A DNA stretch of 64,000 bases from Volvox africanus (lineage: Eukaryota; Chlorophyta; Chlorophyceae; Chlamydomonadales; Volvocaceae): positions 2,817,501 through 2,881,500 of the forward strand of contig BSDZ01000015.1 in assembly GCA_030268105.1 (NCBI GenBank), written 5' to 3'. The translations under genes were made by a program, and so were the position numbers. Positions 12,380-24,600 of the stretch are shown here, piece after piece; position 1 is the first letter of the stretch; every line of letters begins with the position of its first letter. The notes beneath the pieces were generated by a model that was not told the DNA's origin, searched no databases, and was given only the letters and a program-made list of their open reading frames with translations.

Positions 12380-15300
12380 CCTCCCAAACTCGCATTGGTT
12401 TCGGAGATGTTTGCTCTAAAGCAAGCAACAGCGAGCGACTTTGCGGGTTGCAAGCCTGCAACTTGGTTGCATGTGTTACCTAAACATGCATCAAACACTT
12501 ATGTCGAGGTCATGTGAAAAATATATCTTCTGGCGCTGAGGTGTTTAGGACAGGGTTCGCGATTCTGAGCGGGGCAGCTAAAGTAACTCGGTTAACGTCC
12601 TTGAGAGTGGGTATTTTAACCAATTAATTTCCTTGTATCCTATTATGGAGCAGAAACTCTCCGAAATTCCTCGATACCGTTGGAGCACACATGTAATACT
12701 TCGGACGGTTTCACCTGTCACAGTGTAGGGAAGAACAAAAGGCTCTTAAATTTTGAGTGTCCCAAACCCTTAGCCTAGTTTGCTCATTTATGCAACTTCC
12801 GGGACGTAAAATCGGATCCTAGTGATCGATCGTTTAGTTCTAACTGATCACGTGCTGGAGTGGCGAATCGCGAAGCTACGGGAAGGCCATGATGGTTGAA
12901 GTAACGCAACGTTCAAGATAACCTTGTGCACAAAGTACCGTGCTTTCACAACAGCCCCAATCAAGCACGCCTGTTCCCCCCTACGTCTCTGATTATATCT
13001 ACTCTCAAAATATCATACACAAAACCTCCAAATATACCCATTACCCCGGCGTTCAGGGCCTGTCCATTTATTACTGGAGTTGTGCCGAAGTGGTAGCGGG
13101 TAAGTGCTGATCCAACTGGGCATGATCGAAGCACACCGACAGTCTTGTGAACCAAAATGTACATGGAGACGCAAAAACCTTTACAAGATCCTTTCGGGCC
13201 AGTGACGCAAGCCCGCATTGGCGCACCCCTCCTGCAACTTCCCGTTCCCTGCCGCTGCACGACGGAACCGGGAAGCCCTCAAACGCAGGGCTTCGACATG
13301 TGCAACCTGCCAGGAGCCGGCCTCCTTCCCTGAGTTGGCGGAATTCTACAAACATGGTCGTCGCATGCGATGAAGGTAGACCTCAGCCCATCGAATAATG
13401 TAATCTTCTAATCCAGAATTTGAAGTCCCTGTGACAGCTGTAGCAATGGCGACCGATCCACCTCACCCTGTGGAGATGTGAGCAACTAGGCTCACGCAAT
13501 CATCCGAGGCTCGTAACGGGAAGTCGGACACACACATACATACAATACACACATAGAATCACGCACTCACGCATCAAGCGCAACTGGGGACAGAGCGATA
13601 TGTAGCATACGGAAGCCAAAAGTGAAAGAGCAAACCGAGCTGGTATTAGGGTGCATTCACGAAGAACGAGTGTGTCTGGGAGTACGACGCCGTAAGACGC
13701 GGTGACGCACGGGGCCCGTACATGTTGTATGCGGCCACCAGCACACGCTTGAATCACCGTCCATCCTGATGGCTCTGTGGGTAAGCATATGTATCGGACC
13801 TAGCGGGTACACCACCATCTTAGTCATCAGAAGATGTTACTAGCATCCTCATCATCAAAGTCATGATCATTATCATGATCGCTGCTATTACCTAATATCA
13901 TGATTATCATCACTCTGCCAGGGCAAGGGCATGTTGGCAAGTAACATGCACACAACGCCAGGCAATTTCACACAACGCATGAGCGCACACGCACGCCACA
14001 CGACTTGATATGGCATTGATATTGCGAGTGTTCGCGAGCATCTCGTTGTCCCTCTCACCGCTCCAGCAAACCGCTCTCCGACTCATGCCGGCATGTGCAT
14101 CCATCAGGTTTTGAACCTGAAGCATCTCCGAACATGTGAACGGCATCGCAGCGCAGACGGACGGACCGCTGCGCGGAGGCGTGAAATAACTTAAGCCTAC
14201 ACCCACACACGCTTCTTCCCACCCACACCCACACCCCTAAAACGCATGCACAGCTATAGGGCCTAAGACCCCGAAACGATTACTACAAGTAGTCCCGTAC
14301 CGCTGCTGTTGCTGCAGCCCAACTAACTGCCTAACGGTACCGAAACTGCAATAACCACCTGCTTGCTGCCAACAGCGTCGCGTCGTCATTGCTCAGGAAC
14401 TGCTGAGTTCACGCATACGGGGACACGGAACGTAACTACACGCAACAAGACAGCAACCAACCTCCTCCAGAGTTATACCTAGGACGAGGTCACAACCTCC
14501 AAGGTACGTGACGCGAGGAACATCGGGCGGCAACCAGCCGGAAGCGGCCTTCGATAGCTGTTACCAACAGCCACGTGTACGACACCAGTCGTGTACGACA
14601 GCTGCCAGCTGTTCATATTCAAGACCATCCTGGCGCACACCTCTATCTATCTGCTGCATCCTTCGCTCTTATTCTCTCTCTCTTTCTTTCTCAAGGAGGA
14701 GGAAGAGAATAGTTGAAGAGCTTCCACCTTGAAAAAAAAATGCAAGCTTACAGAGTTCAACATGGCAACTTTTCCAAATATCAAATAATTATTGACAATG
14801 GTGGGATTTGAACCATCCCTCTTACAAACCATAAGATTTCCCGGAAAACACCCAGCATTTGTGACTTCTGTATTTGTGGAAATGATGATTGCAAGATCCG
14901 CCAGAACCGGGAGGCGCAAGAGGGCACTGACGGGCAAGAGACAGCAGGAGCCCTCACTGATGACCCCTCCGTCAATCGGTGACGAGCGGCGAAACACGGA
15001 TGTGCAATGGCATGGAAAGGAGACAGAAACCCAGTATGCGATGGGAAATGCAGGAGGGGGAACGGACTCCGGTCACATCTTGCCTCACGCACCGGCATTC
15101 GGCACATCCGCCCCATCAGCACTCCCATCGCCAACACGCCGATACAGCCAGCGCCAGCACACATCCCATCCCGAGCATTTCGCTAGCAATTTCAATGCTG
15201 CCGTATCATATAACGATATCCCTCCTGATGCTCCGGCGCGGCTACGTTTCCACAACACACTGTGCGCAGCTCTCATCGCTCGTGTCCTTCAAATACGGAC

Positions 15301-15690
15301 ATCTTCCCATGCGGATTTCCTACCCCCGTTTCCCTCCAACCCACGCAAAGTTCTTATCTCAAACCCTCCCCATAAACTACAACACCTCTGTTTTAGAGAA
15401 CTTCAAAACCGAAATGATCTTCCTGTAGCTCGAATGTGGCGGGCAAATCATTTCCTTAAAGAACGTTCCGGGATTCGATCCCCGCTACCATGTTTCCGCA
15501 TCTTTCTGACCTTTGCCGGTGGACGATTCAACTCCCTTGGGCATGGCTGTTTGATAACCATGCTTGGATTTATAAGCTCCGGATTCAAATGTGCGCTTCG
15601 AAGCCACAGCCATCGAGCGTGTAGTCCCGACTTGCCGCGCACATTTCCTCCAACAATACATGGAACGGTCCTGTCCTGTTTAACTGTTGG
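12380..15690. other. Unassigned interval, includes kinesin 3' flank
   Basis: No supported gene. The right part is downstream of the kinesin stop codon (15691-15693 on the minus strand); the nearest minus-strand TGTAA seen is at 14822-14826, which would make an 865-nt 3'UTR. ACAC/CACA-rich sequence lies at 13530-13560 and 14190-14240. A cluster of tRNA B-box-like motifs on the minus strand (near 14801, 15471, 15524, 15582) is noted as a finding. Confidence 0.5.
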
Positions 15691-18600
15691 CTATTTTGCC
15701 GACGCCACGGCAGCTACAGCCGCTTTCGACATAACCTCGGTATGAATCGAATCACCACCAATCGCCACGGCGCCGCTGCAGCTGCTACTGCTGCTGCATG
15801 GATGACCGTTGGCGGGGGAGACAACGTCGTCGCGGTCGTGCACACTGGCAGCAGCGGCACCAGGGATGTCAACAGGGTTGCCGGTTGCCGTGCCAGCGGC
15901 CCTGCCCTCGCTGCTGTATGTTGCGGCGCTGCAGGTGGTTCGTGGTGCATTAACAACTGCACGATCCGTGTTCCCACCGTTGCCACTACTGGCGGTCTTG
16001 ACCCCGGGGCTAGAAACGTTGGCGACAGCGCCGGCGCCGGTGCCAGCAGCACCGCCGCTGCTGCTGCGCGCGATGCTAGCGTCGCCGATGCTCCCCTCAG
16101 GTGCTCTCTTCGGTGTTCCCCAGCTTGCGGACGTGGCCGTATCATCCGGGAGCTGTATTGATGGAGGTGGAAAGCCGTGCGTCCGAAGGCGGCCGACGTA
16201 GCCAGCACCGCCATCAACACTGGCGGCCTGCCGGCCCAGCGACGTTGTTGTTGATGCCGATGCCGGCGTCAGCGGTGGCAGCGTTACCGCCGACAGCATC
16301 ATCGTTAATCCGAGCGGCGAAGACATCTGTCGTCGGCCACCAGCGGGCGTCAGCGGCGGTGGCATGCCACCGCCGAGGCTTCGGCTGCCGCCACCCGGGC
16401 CGGCGGCGGCGCCAGTACTGGAAGCACCTCCAAGGGACAAAGGCCGTCCCGCGGTCGGCGGCAACCCCGTTATCATGAGCTTGGATGTGTTGGAGGCACC
16501 GATGTTGCTGTTGCCGCTGCCACTGCCCCCCTGCGAAAACATCCTCTCCATGCGGTCTTGGAGTGACTTGCGCGCCTCCAGCTGGTACCGACGGCCAACG
16601 AATGCCGCGAGAATGGAACCCACAGCGTCCTGGAGCCGTGCAGATAGGGGTACGGGGTAAAATGATTGATACCGGTAAGTTTAGGAGATGGCGGACAAGG
16701 CGATGTCTGCAAATCGCAGCAGCAGCGGCAGCAGCGGAGGCATTGGCAGCTAGGGAGGACGCTGGATAAGGGAGGTCAAGACGAGTGGAGCTAACACGAT
16801 GACGTATAATGTTATCGGTCGGTGCTGGTGAACGTAATGGCGGATACTGATGGAACGACGAGCCAGGGGACGATAACGTACAAGGAATGAAGCCCGGAGG
16901 AGTGGCGGGTTGGAAGGAAACGTATTCATTGTATTCATTATACTGTGACAGAACACAGTACACACTCAATATAACAATGGATTACTATGTATCATGATTT
17001 AATAGTCATATCTGAATACTCATTTATCACAGATGAGTAACACATGTAGCATATATAAAAACTGGTTGGGTGTTGGGAGGAGGCAGGGAGGCGTGCCCCT
17101 GGGTAGGGCTAGCCTTTCCTTGGCCATGGGGACTGGGTGGGATCTATTAGGTGAAGAGGGAGTGCTCCCCAGCTTGCCTTGCAGGTAGGAATAGCTCCCT
17201 GTGGGCATAACCGTCGAGCCCACAATTCTATGTTACGTATTGAATTCTTTGTATAAATACGTAATGTAGGTTTTTTCACAATCCCATGACTTAGCGCCCA
17301 CCCGTATGACACCGACGGACTCCTGCACCAGCGCCTGTCCCGCTCGGGCTGCCTGGAGCGCCTCCCTCTCCCGACGATACATCTCCGCGTCCCGAAGAGC
17401 CTGAGCGCAATACAGGTATAGCAGGACGGGTAAGCACGATCACGTGGTATGGTAGGCATGATACAGAGTAACGGGTCAAGACCAAGACTTCACCCCATAA
17501 AGAGATAAGGCGGACTACCTCACCGGGACTTAGTGAGTGCCATGTAAACAAAGGGAATCAAGCACCTACCAGCTGAAATCATCACTCACCCACCTGGTGT
17601 TTGGCCGCCACTTGGCCACGAAGCTGTGCTACCTTGTAGCGCTTGTATGCGGCCTTAATCATGTTGGCAGCTCGAACCTGCGGACATGGAACGGGGCCAA
17701 GAGACAATTGTTCCTCAGTGAGACGCTCATCTCGGCAAGGATATTTATGTGTGCGTGCGTTAGTCGCAAGTGTCTGGGCTTCTATGGCTAGATGTCGTCT
17801 TGTTACTCTTCCCGCCCCACCTGCCGTTGTAGACACCCTGGCCTGACCTGCCCATTCCCCAGCCACACCTGCCGCTGCAGCTCGTGTCGAGCTGCCAGCG
17901 CCTGAGTGGTCATAGCTACGCTGCGGGCGGCGGCAGCCCGAACGCGAGCCAAGGCGGAGCGCTCCGAAGCGAGGTCGGCCTGCCGTACAGAGGGTCAAAC
18001 GTGACTGACAAAATATGCATGCATACGTACGGCACAACCTCCGTCACGTGCGTATCGCATACAGCTCAAATAAATACTTTGTTTCCAATCGCCAGCAAAT
18101 GAGCCAACGATCTTGCACTACGCGTATGTTTTGTTATGCTTGCTGAAATCTATAACGCTGCACGGACAGCGGTGATACACACACAGTCTCGGTAGATTTT
18201 GCGTGCCACCGCAGTACTGCACAGCGCAATCATTTTGGCACACACAAATGCTAACAGTAACCTCACTTTAGTATTCCTGAACTCACTTTCGTCATCTCCA
18301 GCTCCGAGCCGAGCCGCTCTATCTCCTGCCCCTGATCCTCCAGCTGCACAAGCGCCTCATCCAGACGACCACGCGTCTCCCCTAGCCGCATCAACGCGCT
18401 GTCGTACAGACCCGCCATGTCGTCCAGTTTGCGCCGCGCCTCGTCCAAGTCAGCGCTACGCTCGTTCAACTCGCGCCGCGTCCGACCCAGTTCTCCCACG
18501 GTCTCCTTCAACACCATTTGTATGGCGTCCAGCTCCTGTGTCGTAATAGCGAGCTGCGATTCTGCAACGTCCAGCGCCGAACGTGAGGCCTGGTCGGGGT

Positions 18601-21600
18601 TCAGGTTCACATCAGTAAGAAAAGAAAGGAAAAGCGGTAATAAGGAAAAAACACCTTTCCTTCTAGGTTTCGGAGGCTGATACATGGTTAACGCATGCAT
18701 GAATGCATGCTAAGGAAACCCATCCAGGAAGCAACCTATGTATTCATCGGACGGGTTCCCTTAGCATGCATTCGCCGGGGATATGCGACATCTGCCCTCG
18801 CTGAATGTCACTTCGTTACCTGGAGGCCACTTCGTGTCTGCTGCTGTTCCTCGTGCATCCGAGCCAACTCGCAAGCCTGCGTGCGTGGGCATGGTACACG
18901 GAAAGCAGGAATCGATTTACGCCGCGGAGCTGGGATGGGACTTCCCCTTCCCCTTCCCCTCCCCCTAACACACATACAAACACACGCAAAGATCTTTGTC
19001 CAACCTTTCGCAACTTCACTGCTACGGAGGTTTCTTATCTTACGGCTCAGGTCTGAAGTCACACGCAAGCCACTTTTCGAATCCCCATGAAGAGACTTCG
19101 TGCAAACCCTGGGGTATCTTTTTATGGGCGATTTAAGCAAACCGCAAGCCTGTAGGAAGCCTTCTCTCAAAAAACAACTTTGCGGCCTAGCACCGAGGTG
19201 CCTTACGCAATATCTCGACAATGGCCCGGTAATCTGACAGAATCCGGTTTAAGGATTACACGAGTGACACCTACATGTACAACAACACTGAATTAAACAT
19301 GCAATGATGGTAACAACCATCCTCGTACAAACACGCACCTGCGCCATAACGCGGGCCTCCAGTCCAGTTTTGACCCTCTTTAAAACCGCAGCGATATCCA
19401 ACAGTGCGTCTAATTGCACTTGGATGCCCGTAAAGAGCGGCAACAGAGGCGGAGGCGCCGCCAAGGTTGGCGACGGCACCAACAGGCCGCCGCTGATGCC
19501 GCCAGCAGCATCCGATGAACGCCGCTCACGCGACAGCGCCGCTGCTGTCGCCGCCGTCGCGGAGCCCTCACCGCCATTAGCGGTGGCCGCACTGGTTCCC
19601 GCTGCGGCCCCTGCCGGCATATATGAACCAAACGAGAGTCCAGCAGCGCTCATCGCCGCTAATACGTCCTCCGACTTAAGGCCCTCCGAGTCACCGACGT
19701 CGAAAGCAGGGTTCACGTTGATGATACCGGAGCATTGTCGCATCGCAATGTCAGCGTCAGCGCCGCCGCCGTCGCTGCTGTCACGGTCGCCGCCGCCTGC
19801 TGGGGAGATAAACCTGCTTGTTGAAGGCGGGTTTGCTGCAATAGCAGCGTGGCGGCCACCCTGGTCCATGAAGGGGTTCGGCATGGAGTGACCTGAAGTG
19901 CTGGGAATGGCTCTAGCAGCGCCACCAGCCCTGTAGGCGGAGTCGCCGCCATCATACAGTGGGAGGAGCACGCCGCCGCCGCCGCCACCACCAACGCTTC
20001 CACAAGACGCCTCATTCACCAAGCCGCCGCCAACTGCACTTCCACTATCGGCACTATGGCCATGACCGCGCGGCAGCTTCTCTGCCGTGCCATTGGGAGC
20101 ACCACCACCGCCACCAGTGTGAGGCTGGTGGTAGCTCCAACTCTGCTGTCCTGGCGATGGCAACCCATTAGCTACCGCAGCAGCGTACTCAGCCGCATAG
20201 CTACCGCTGATGGTGACGCCGCCGCCGCCACCACTGCTCCTGTTGCGGTGGGGTGACGAATGCCGAGCATGGCCATACCCATCAGCGGCGAACATGGATG
20301 TAGCAGGCGCCGCTGAAGGCGGCTGCGACCCCCTGACGTGGCTTACATTGTATGTATGATCATGAAGAGAACGGCTAGACTGCGTGGATCCACGCCCGAT
20401 TCCGAATACGGATCCCGGCATGGCTGCGACGGCACGGAAATCCTCAATCAAGTCTTGTTGCGCCGCCGCCAGCGCTGCATCAATGTCGGCAATCTCGCTG
20501 GAATGCAGCCCTATTGACGGGGAGGAAGCCCATCCCGCTGACCCCACCGACGCGGGTTTCTGCTGTTGATGCTGCTGTGCGGTTCGGGGGCTTGGACCAG
20601 GGAGAGGTAGGGACCCACCGCTGGCAGTGGCACGTCGGCCGCCTTGGGACCTTGCACTACTGGCTGAAGCTCCGCTCATGGCCCCGAGACCACTCTCTCC
20701 GTATTCACCCGCTCGTTGGTCTCGGAACGAGCCGGAGATAGTATAGCCAGCACCCATGGACTGCGAGTGGCGAAGCCGCCGTCCGCCGTCTGTTGCGCTG
20801 GAACCGCCACCACCAGCACCGACAAGTACGGCAATGGCGGCGGCAGTTGGGCCGGTTGCGTTGCTGCCGGCAAGGTTTCCTTCAATACGCGACGCCGTGA
20901 CGGGATTAACCTCGCCGAAGCCTTCACCATCCGAAGCCGACCCCGTCAGCCCAAGCGCCGCCTGTATCATCTGCACGGCTCTGCCACTGCCACTGCCACC
21001 AGAGCTACTGACAGCAACGCCGTCGCCACAGCCGCTGGCAGTGGAGACGCGGCTGCCTAGGCGGCTGGCAGCAGCAGCGGCAGCCGCCGCCAGGCCAGCC
21101 CTCACCCACGCCGGCCGATGTAGCATCCGGCCACCACTGCTGCCTTCTTCGTTCTCCACCACAGGTGCCTCCGCATAGCTGCGTGCATGGCTCCCACTGG
21201 CAGTGCCGCCGCCACCGCCGCCACCGCCGCCACCGCCGCCGCCGCCGTCTTCTAGGCTTGACGGCATGGAAACTAGTTCCCCCAGCGCCCGCTGTAGCCT
21301 CGTCAGAGCCAGGTGTATGGACGCAGCATGCTCGCGCGCAGCCGCCCGCTCCTGCGCCAGCTGTGACGATAACGCAGCTGCCTGCTGCTGAGCGGCAGCG
21401 GTCAGCCGGGCTTGTTGACTGCGGCCAGACAGAGGCGGCGGATCCATTCGGGGGGGGGCGGGGAGCAAGAAACAAAGACGGTGGACCGGGGCCGGCGCAG
21501 GGCATAAGGTTATGAATGCAAATCAACTTTCAACCAAAGAAGGAAAAAATGCTAAAAGATCCACAGAAAAGTGACGAACCTAAATCTATCGTGCTGTATC

Positions 21601-24600
21601 GCAGCCGTAGTTGAGTAACACCAGAAAGGCGAAATGGGGATGTGCGAAGACACAGATTGTGTCGAGCAGTGTGCAGCACTCCAGCACACCGGTACCCAAT
21701 ACAGGAGCCACATATCATCCACGTTACCCTGGATGGTACTGAGCCCGGTGTCTGTGTCAGTGCCAAATTGATGCCGTGACTATAAGGCTACCGGCGCACC
21801 GAACGAATGCTTCCGGGGACTTCATGGCGAGGGAATCAGCCGCCCATGCCGAATGTTGCTATATGGGGAGTCACAAGGTTGGTAAATATTACCCTCTTAA
21901 ATTATTCCCCTGCCTCTACGTGCGCTACACCGCACCTGCGTGCCTCAGCCTCCATGGCTCGTCGTTCAGCCGTGGCAGCCGCCTGTAGCTCCGCCAATCG
22001 CTGCTGCAGCTCCGCCACCTCCTTCTTGTGAGCCTCTTCACGGACGTGCTGCTCGGTCTGTTGGCAGCCAAAAAGGGCAAAAATGTACAAGTGCAAGCGA
22101 CGGGGTCTGTCTGCGAGTTTATTTGGGGTTTGTAGGGGACTTCCGTCAAGCAGATTGCAGAGTTAGTACCAGAACAGGTCCCGAATGAGCAACGCAGTAA
22201 AGAAGCTAACAGAATCAAAGCTACGTGTTGCGGCGGAGTGGATGCGTCATTTGTGTACTTGCAGTGCGATGACAAGGAAGACCCCATGGCATCAGAGCAC
22301 TTTCAACGAAATAATAGAGATAACTGAAGTCGGCTGCCTGGTTGCGGTGTGGTGATGGCGTTTGTGGTTGTTGGGTGTAGTAACCGGGTATAAGCTTCTT
22401 GTTGAGGAAAACGGAAATTGCGAGGAATACCGGCGTATATATATATATATATATTTTTTTTTTAATATAAAAGATGTACCACAGGTATTCCTCGCTGCAT
22501 CATCGCAATCGTACTCCCACCGTGCACTGCCCGCCCGGCTCCTGCCCGTCCATCCCCATGCAAATTCCGCCGGGGCGTGCGGCTCCACCTGCTAGTCACA
22601 TTCTGTTCGTGAGCTGATACTCCATGACCCACCCTAAGCTTTGCCACCTCCAGCTCCAGCTGGCCCTGCTGCTGCTGTACGTGACCCAGCTGCTGCACAT
22701 GCTCTGAAAGCAGCTCCGCCTGCGCGGTCCGCGGGTGTTTAGTCAGAGGCCAGGCCCCCACGTGTCGTAGGACTCATTGAAGACACACAAACGGCCGAAT
22801 CATAAAATGGAAGCAGCAATCTTGGGCAAGCATTCGCCTCAGCAAGCATTTCGCTAAGTTATTACAGCCTCCGCCTTTTAGGTACACGTTTTCAAGGTGC
22901 GTGTTCCTGAGTGAGTAGGAATACAGATAATAATCGAATGGTGTGTTGCTACGTGGCCGAAAGGAAGGAGACGCAGACTGATAATACCGGTCTTCTGGTC
23001 CTTGTGCTCAAGAGACATCGGTAAATCCCTTGCGATACCTCCACCTCACCTGCTCGGCCAGCTTTGCCGCTGCCTGCTCGTCCTTTGCCTGTGACTCCGC
23101 CCTGAGGGCATCGACGATGGCGGCCGTGCGTGCGCGCTCACGTGCCAGGGCCGCCTGAGGGACACCAGCGCAGGTAGACGTAGCGAAGCAAGCACCCGTT
23201 TGGAGCGCCGAGGAAAGACATATATGCCGACAACGCACGGGCTGTCCGTGTTAATATGAACCAGTATTACGCCAATTTCGATGGTAAGAGAAAGGGGTTT
23301 GTTAATAATTTAAGACAGGTGAGATTTCTCCGGCTCTCAAATTTCCAGTCTCCCCGTGGCACCATCTATTCAGTAGTTCCTTCCCATCCAACACGCGAAT
23401 CCTCACTTGCGCCGCGTCCTCCTCGTGCACTGGAGGACACACAGCATGCTGTTTATTCGTATGTGTTATGAAGTTATGCGGAAGTTACGGGCTTCAACTA
23501 AAAAATTGATAAAATGGTAAGCGTGAACCTCCATTTTACTCCAGCGCTGCACCGCACCTGTAGTGCGTCGCGTTCTTCCTTGGTTTGCGAGAGCGCCTGC
23601 TCCAGCCCGTTCGTGCGTTCGTTGCCTTCCTGAATTGGGTCGGATTCGAGGGACGGGGCTAAGGTAAAGATTCGCAAGAATGGAGACGGATGAAAAATCC
23701 GGATGGGAGTGGATTTGGAGGGCCCAAGCGGAAAGCTCTGCGAGCTGCGCACAAATATGTAGTGAAGTGTAGTGGACAGCGTAGCTATGGAACCAGGGCT
23801 GGAAGCGCCCGCTTTGTAGGCGGGCTGACTGGTAACTGGTATCCCATCCAAAGGGCATGCCGAGTCCCACTCCTATGCTAGCGGGTTCTCCAGCGCAAGG
23901 CAGGATGTATCCAGGCGGCTTAAGCACAGGTAAATGGATTGAGGGGTTTGGGAAGTGGTTGTAAGATACTGCGAAGCATGCGTTCCAAACCGCTAGAGAG
24001 GCTCCTCCGAAACGTGCTGGCAGTCCGGTATCATCCCGTCTCGCAAAGTCTCTCTCCATTCGGTCCCGGACTTAAAACTCCCGCCCACCTCCAGCGCTGC
24101 CAGCAGCTCCGCTGTGAGCTGCCTCATCTGCAGCCGCTCGTTGACAACGGGCTTGTTGCACACACGGGACGCCCGCGCCCCGAACTGCAATGACTGCAGC
24201 GACTCGTCGGCGTGTTGCCGCACATCAGATAAGCACAGAATGAGCGACGTCTTGGCGTTACCACCCAGCGACTCCTGAGACCAGGGGAGAGGGGACGAGC
24301 GAAAGAGGCGAACATTCCACGCAGAGCGGAAGGGATTCTATATCAGAAGAAGGGATTCCACACAAGGGGACGGGAGGAAGGAAAAGCTACGTTCAGCAGG
24401 GCCCTGTGAGCAGTTCGATTACGAAGAGATGCGCATAAGCGAATAAGCCCTACCACGGCCGACCAAATTCTCTTATCACGTTGGTCAAAACAAGTCAGCG
24501 AAAATGAATTAACTCTGGAGGGTCTACGCGAGGTGGTGGCGGCTGTAGGCGGATACGGTGTGGAACCGTCTCGGCACATCTAAACCAGCATACTACGAGC

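Noticed and set aside
14798..14870. Possible tRNA gene on the minus strand
   Set aside because: A B-box-like GGTTCAAATCC and a 5-bp anticodon-like stem can be drawn, but the canonical T stem does not pair, position 33 is not T and no A box is seen.
14792..15745. 317-codon plus-strand open frame
   Set aside because: It starts in a B-box-like motif, has no recognisable domain, and its end overlaps the last kinesin exon on the other strand. Composition looks like translated non-coding DNA.
19304..21178. Long plus-strand frames opposite kinesin exon 17
   Set aside because: They arise from the low-complexity GC-rich exon on the opposite strand. Only the minus-strand frame splices in phase with the rest of the kinesin.
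23401..23430. Extra very short kinesin exon (EDAAQ) between exons 13 and 14
   Set aside because: It has a good donor but no convincing acceptor, and exons 13 and 14 already join in phase without it.
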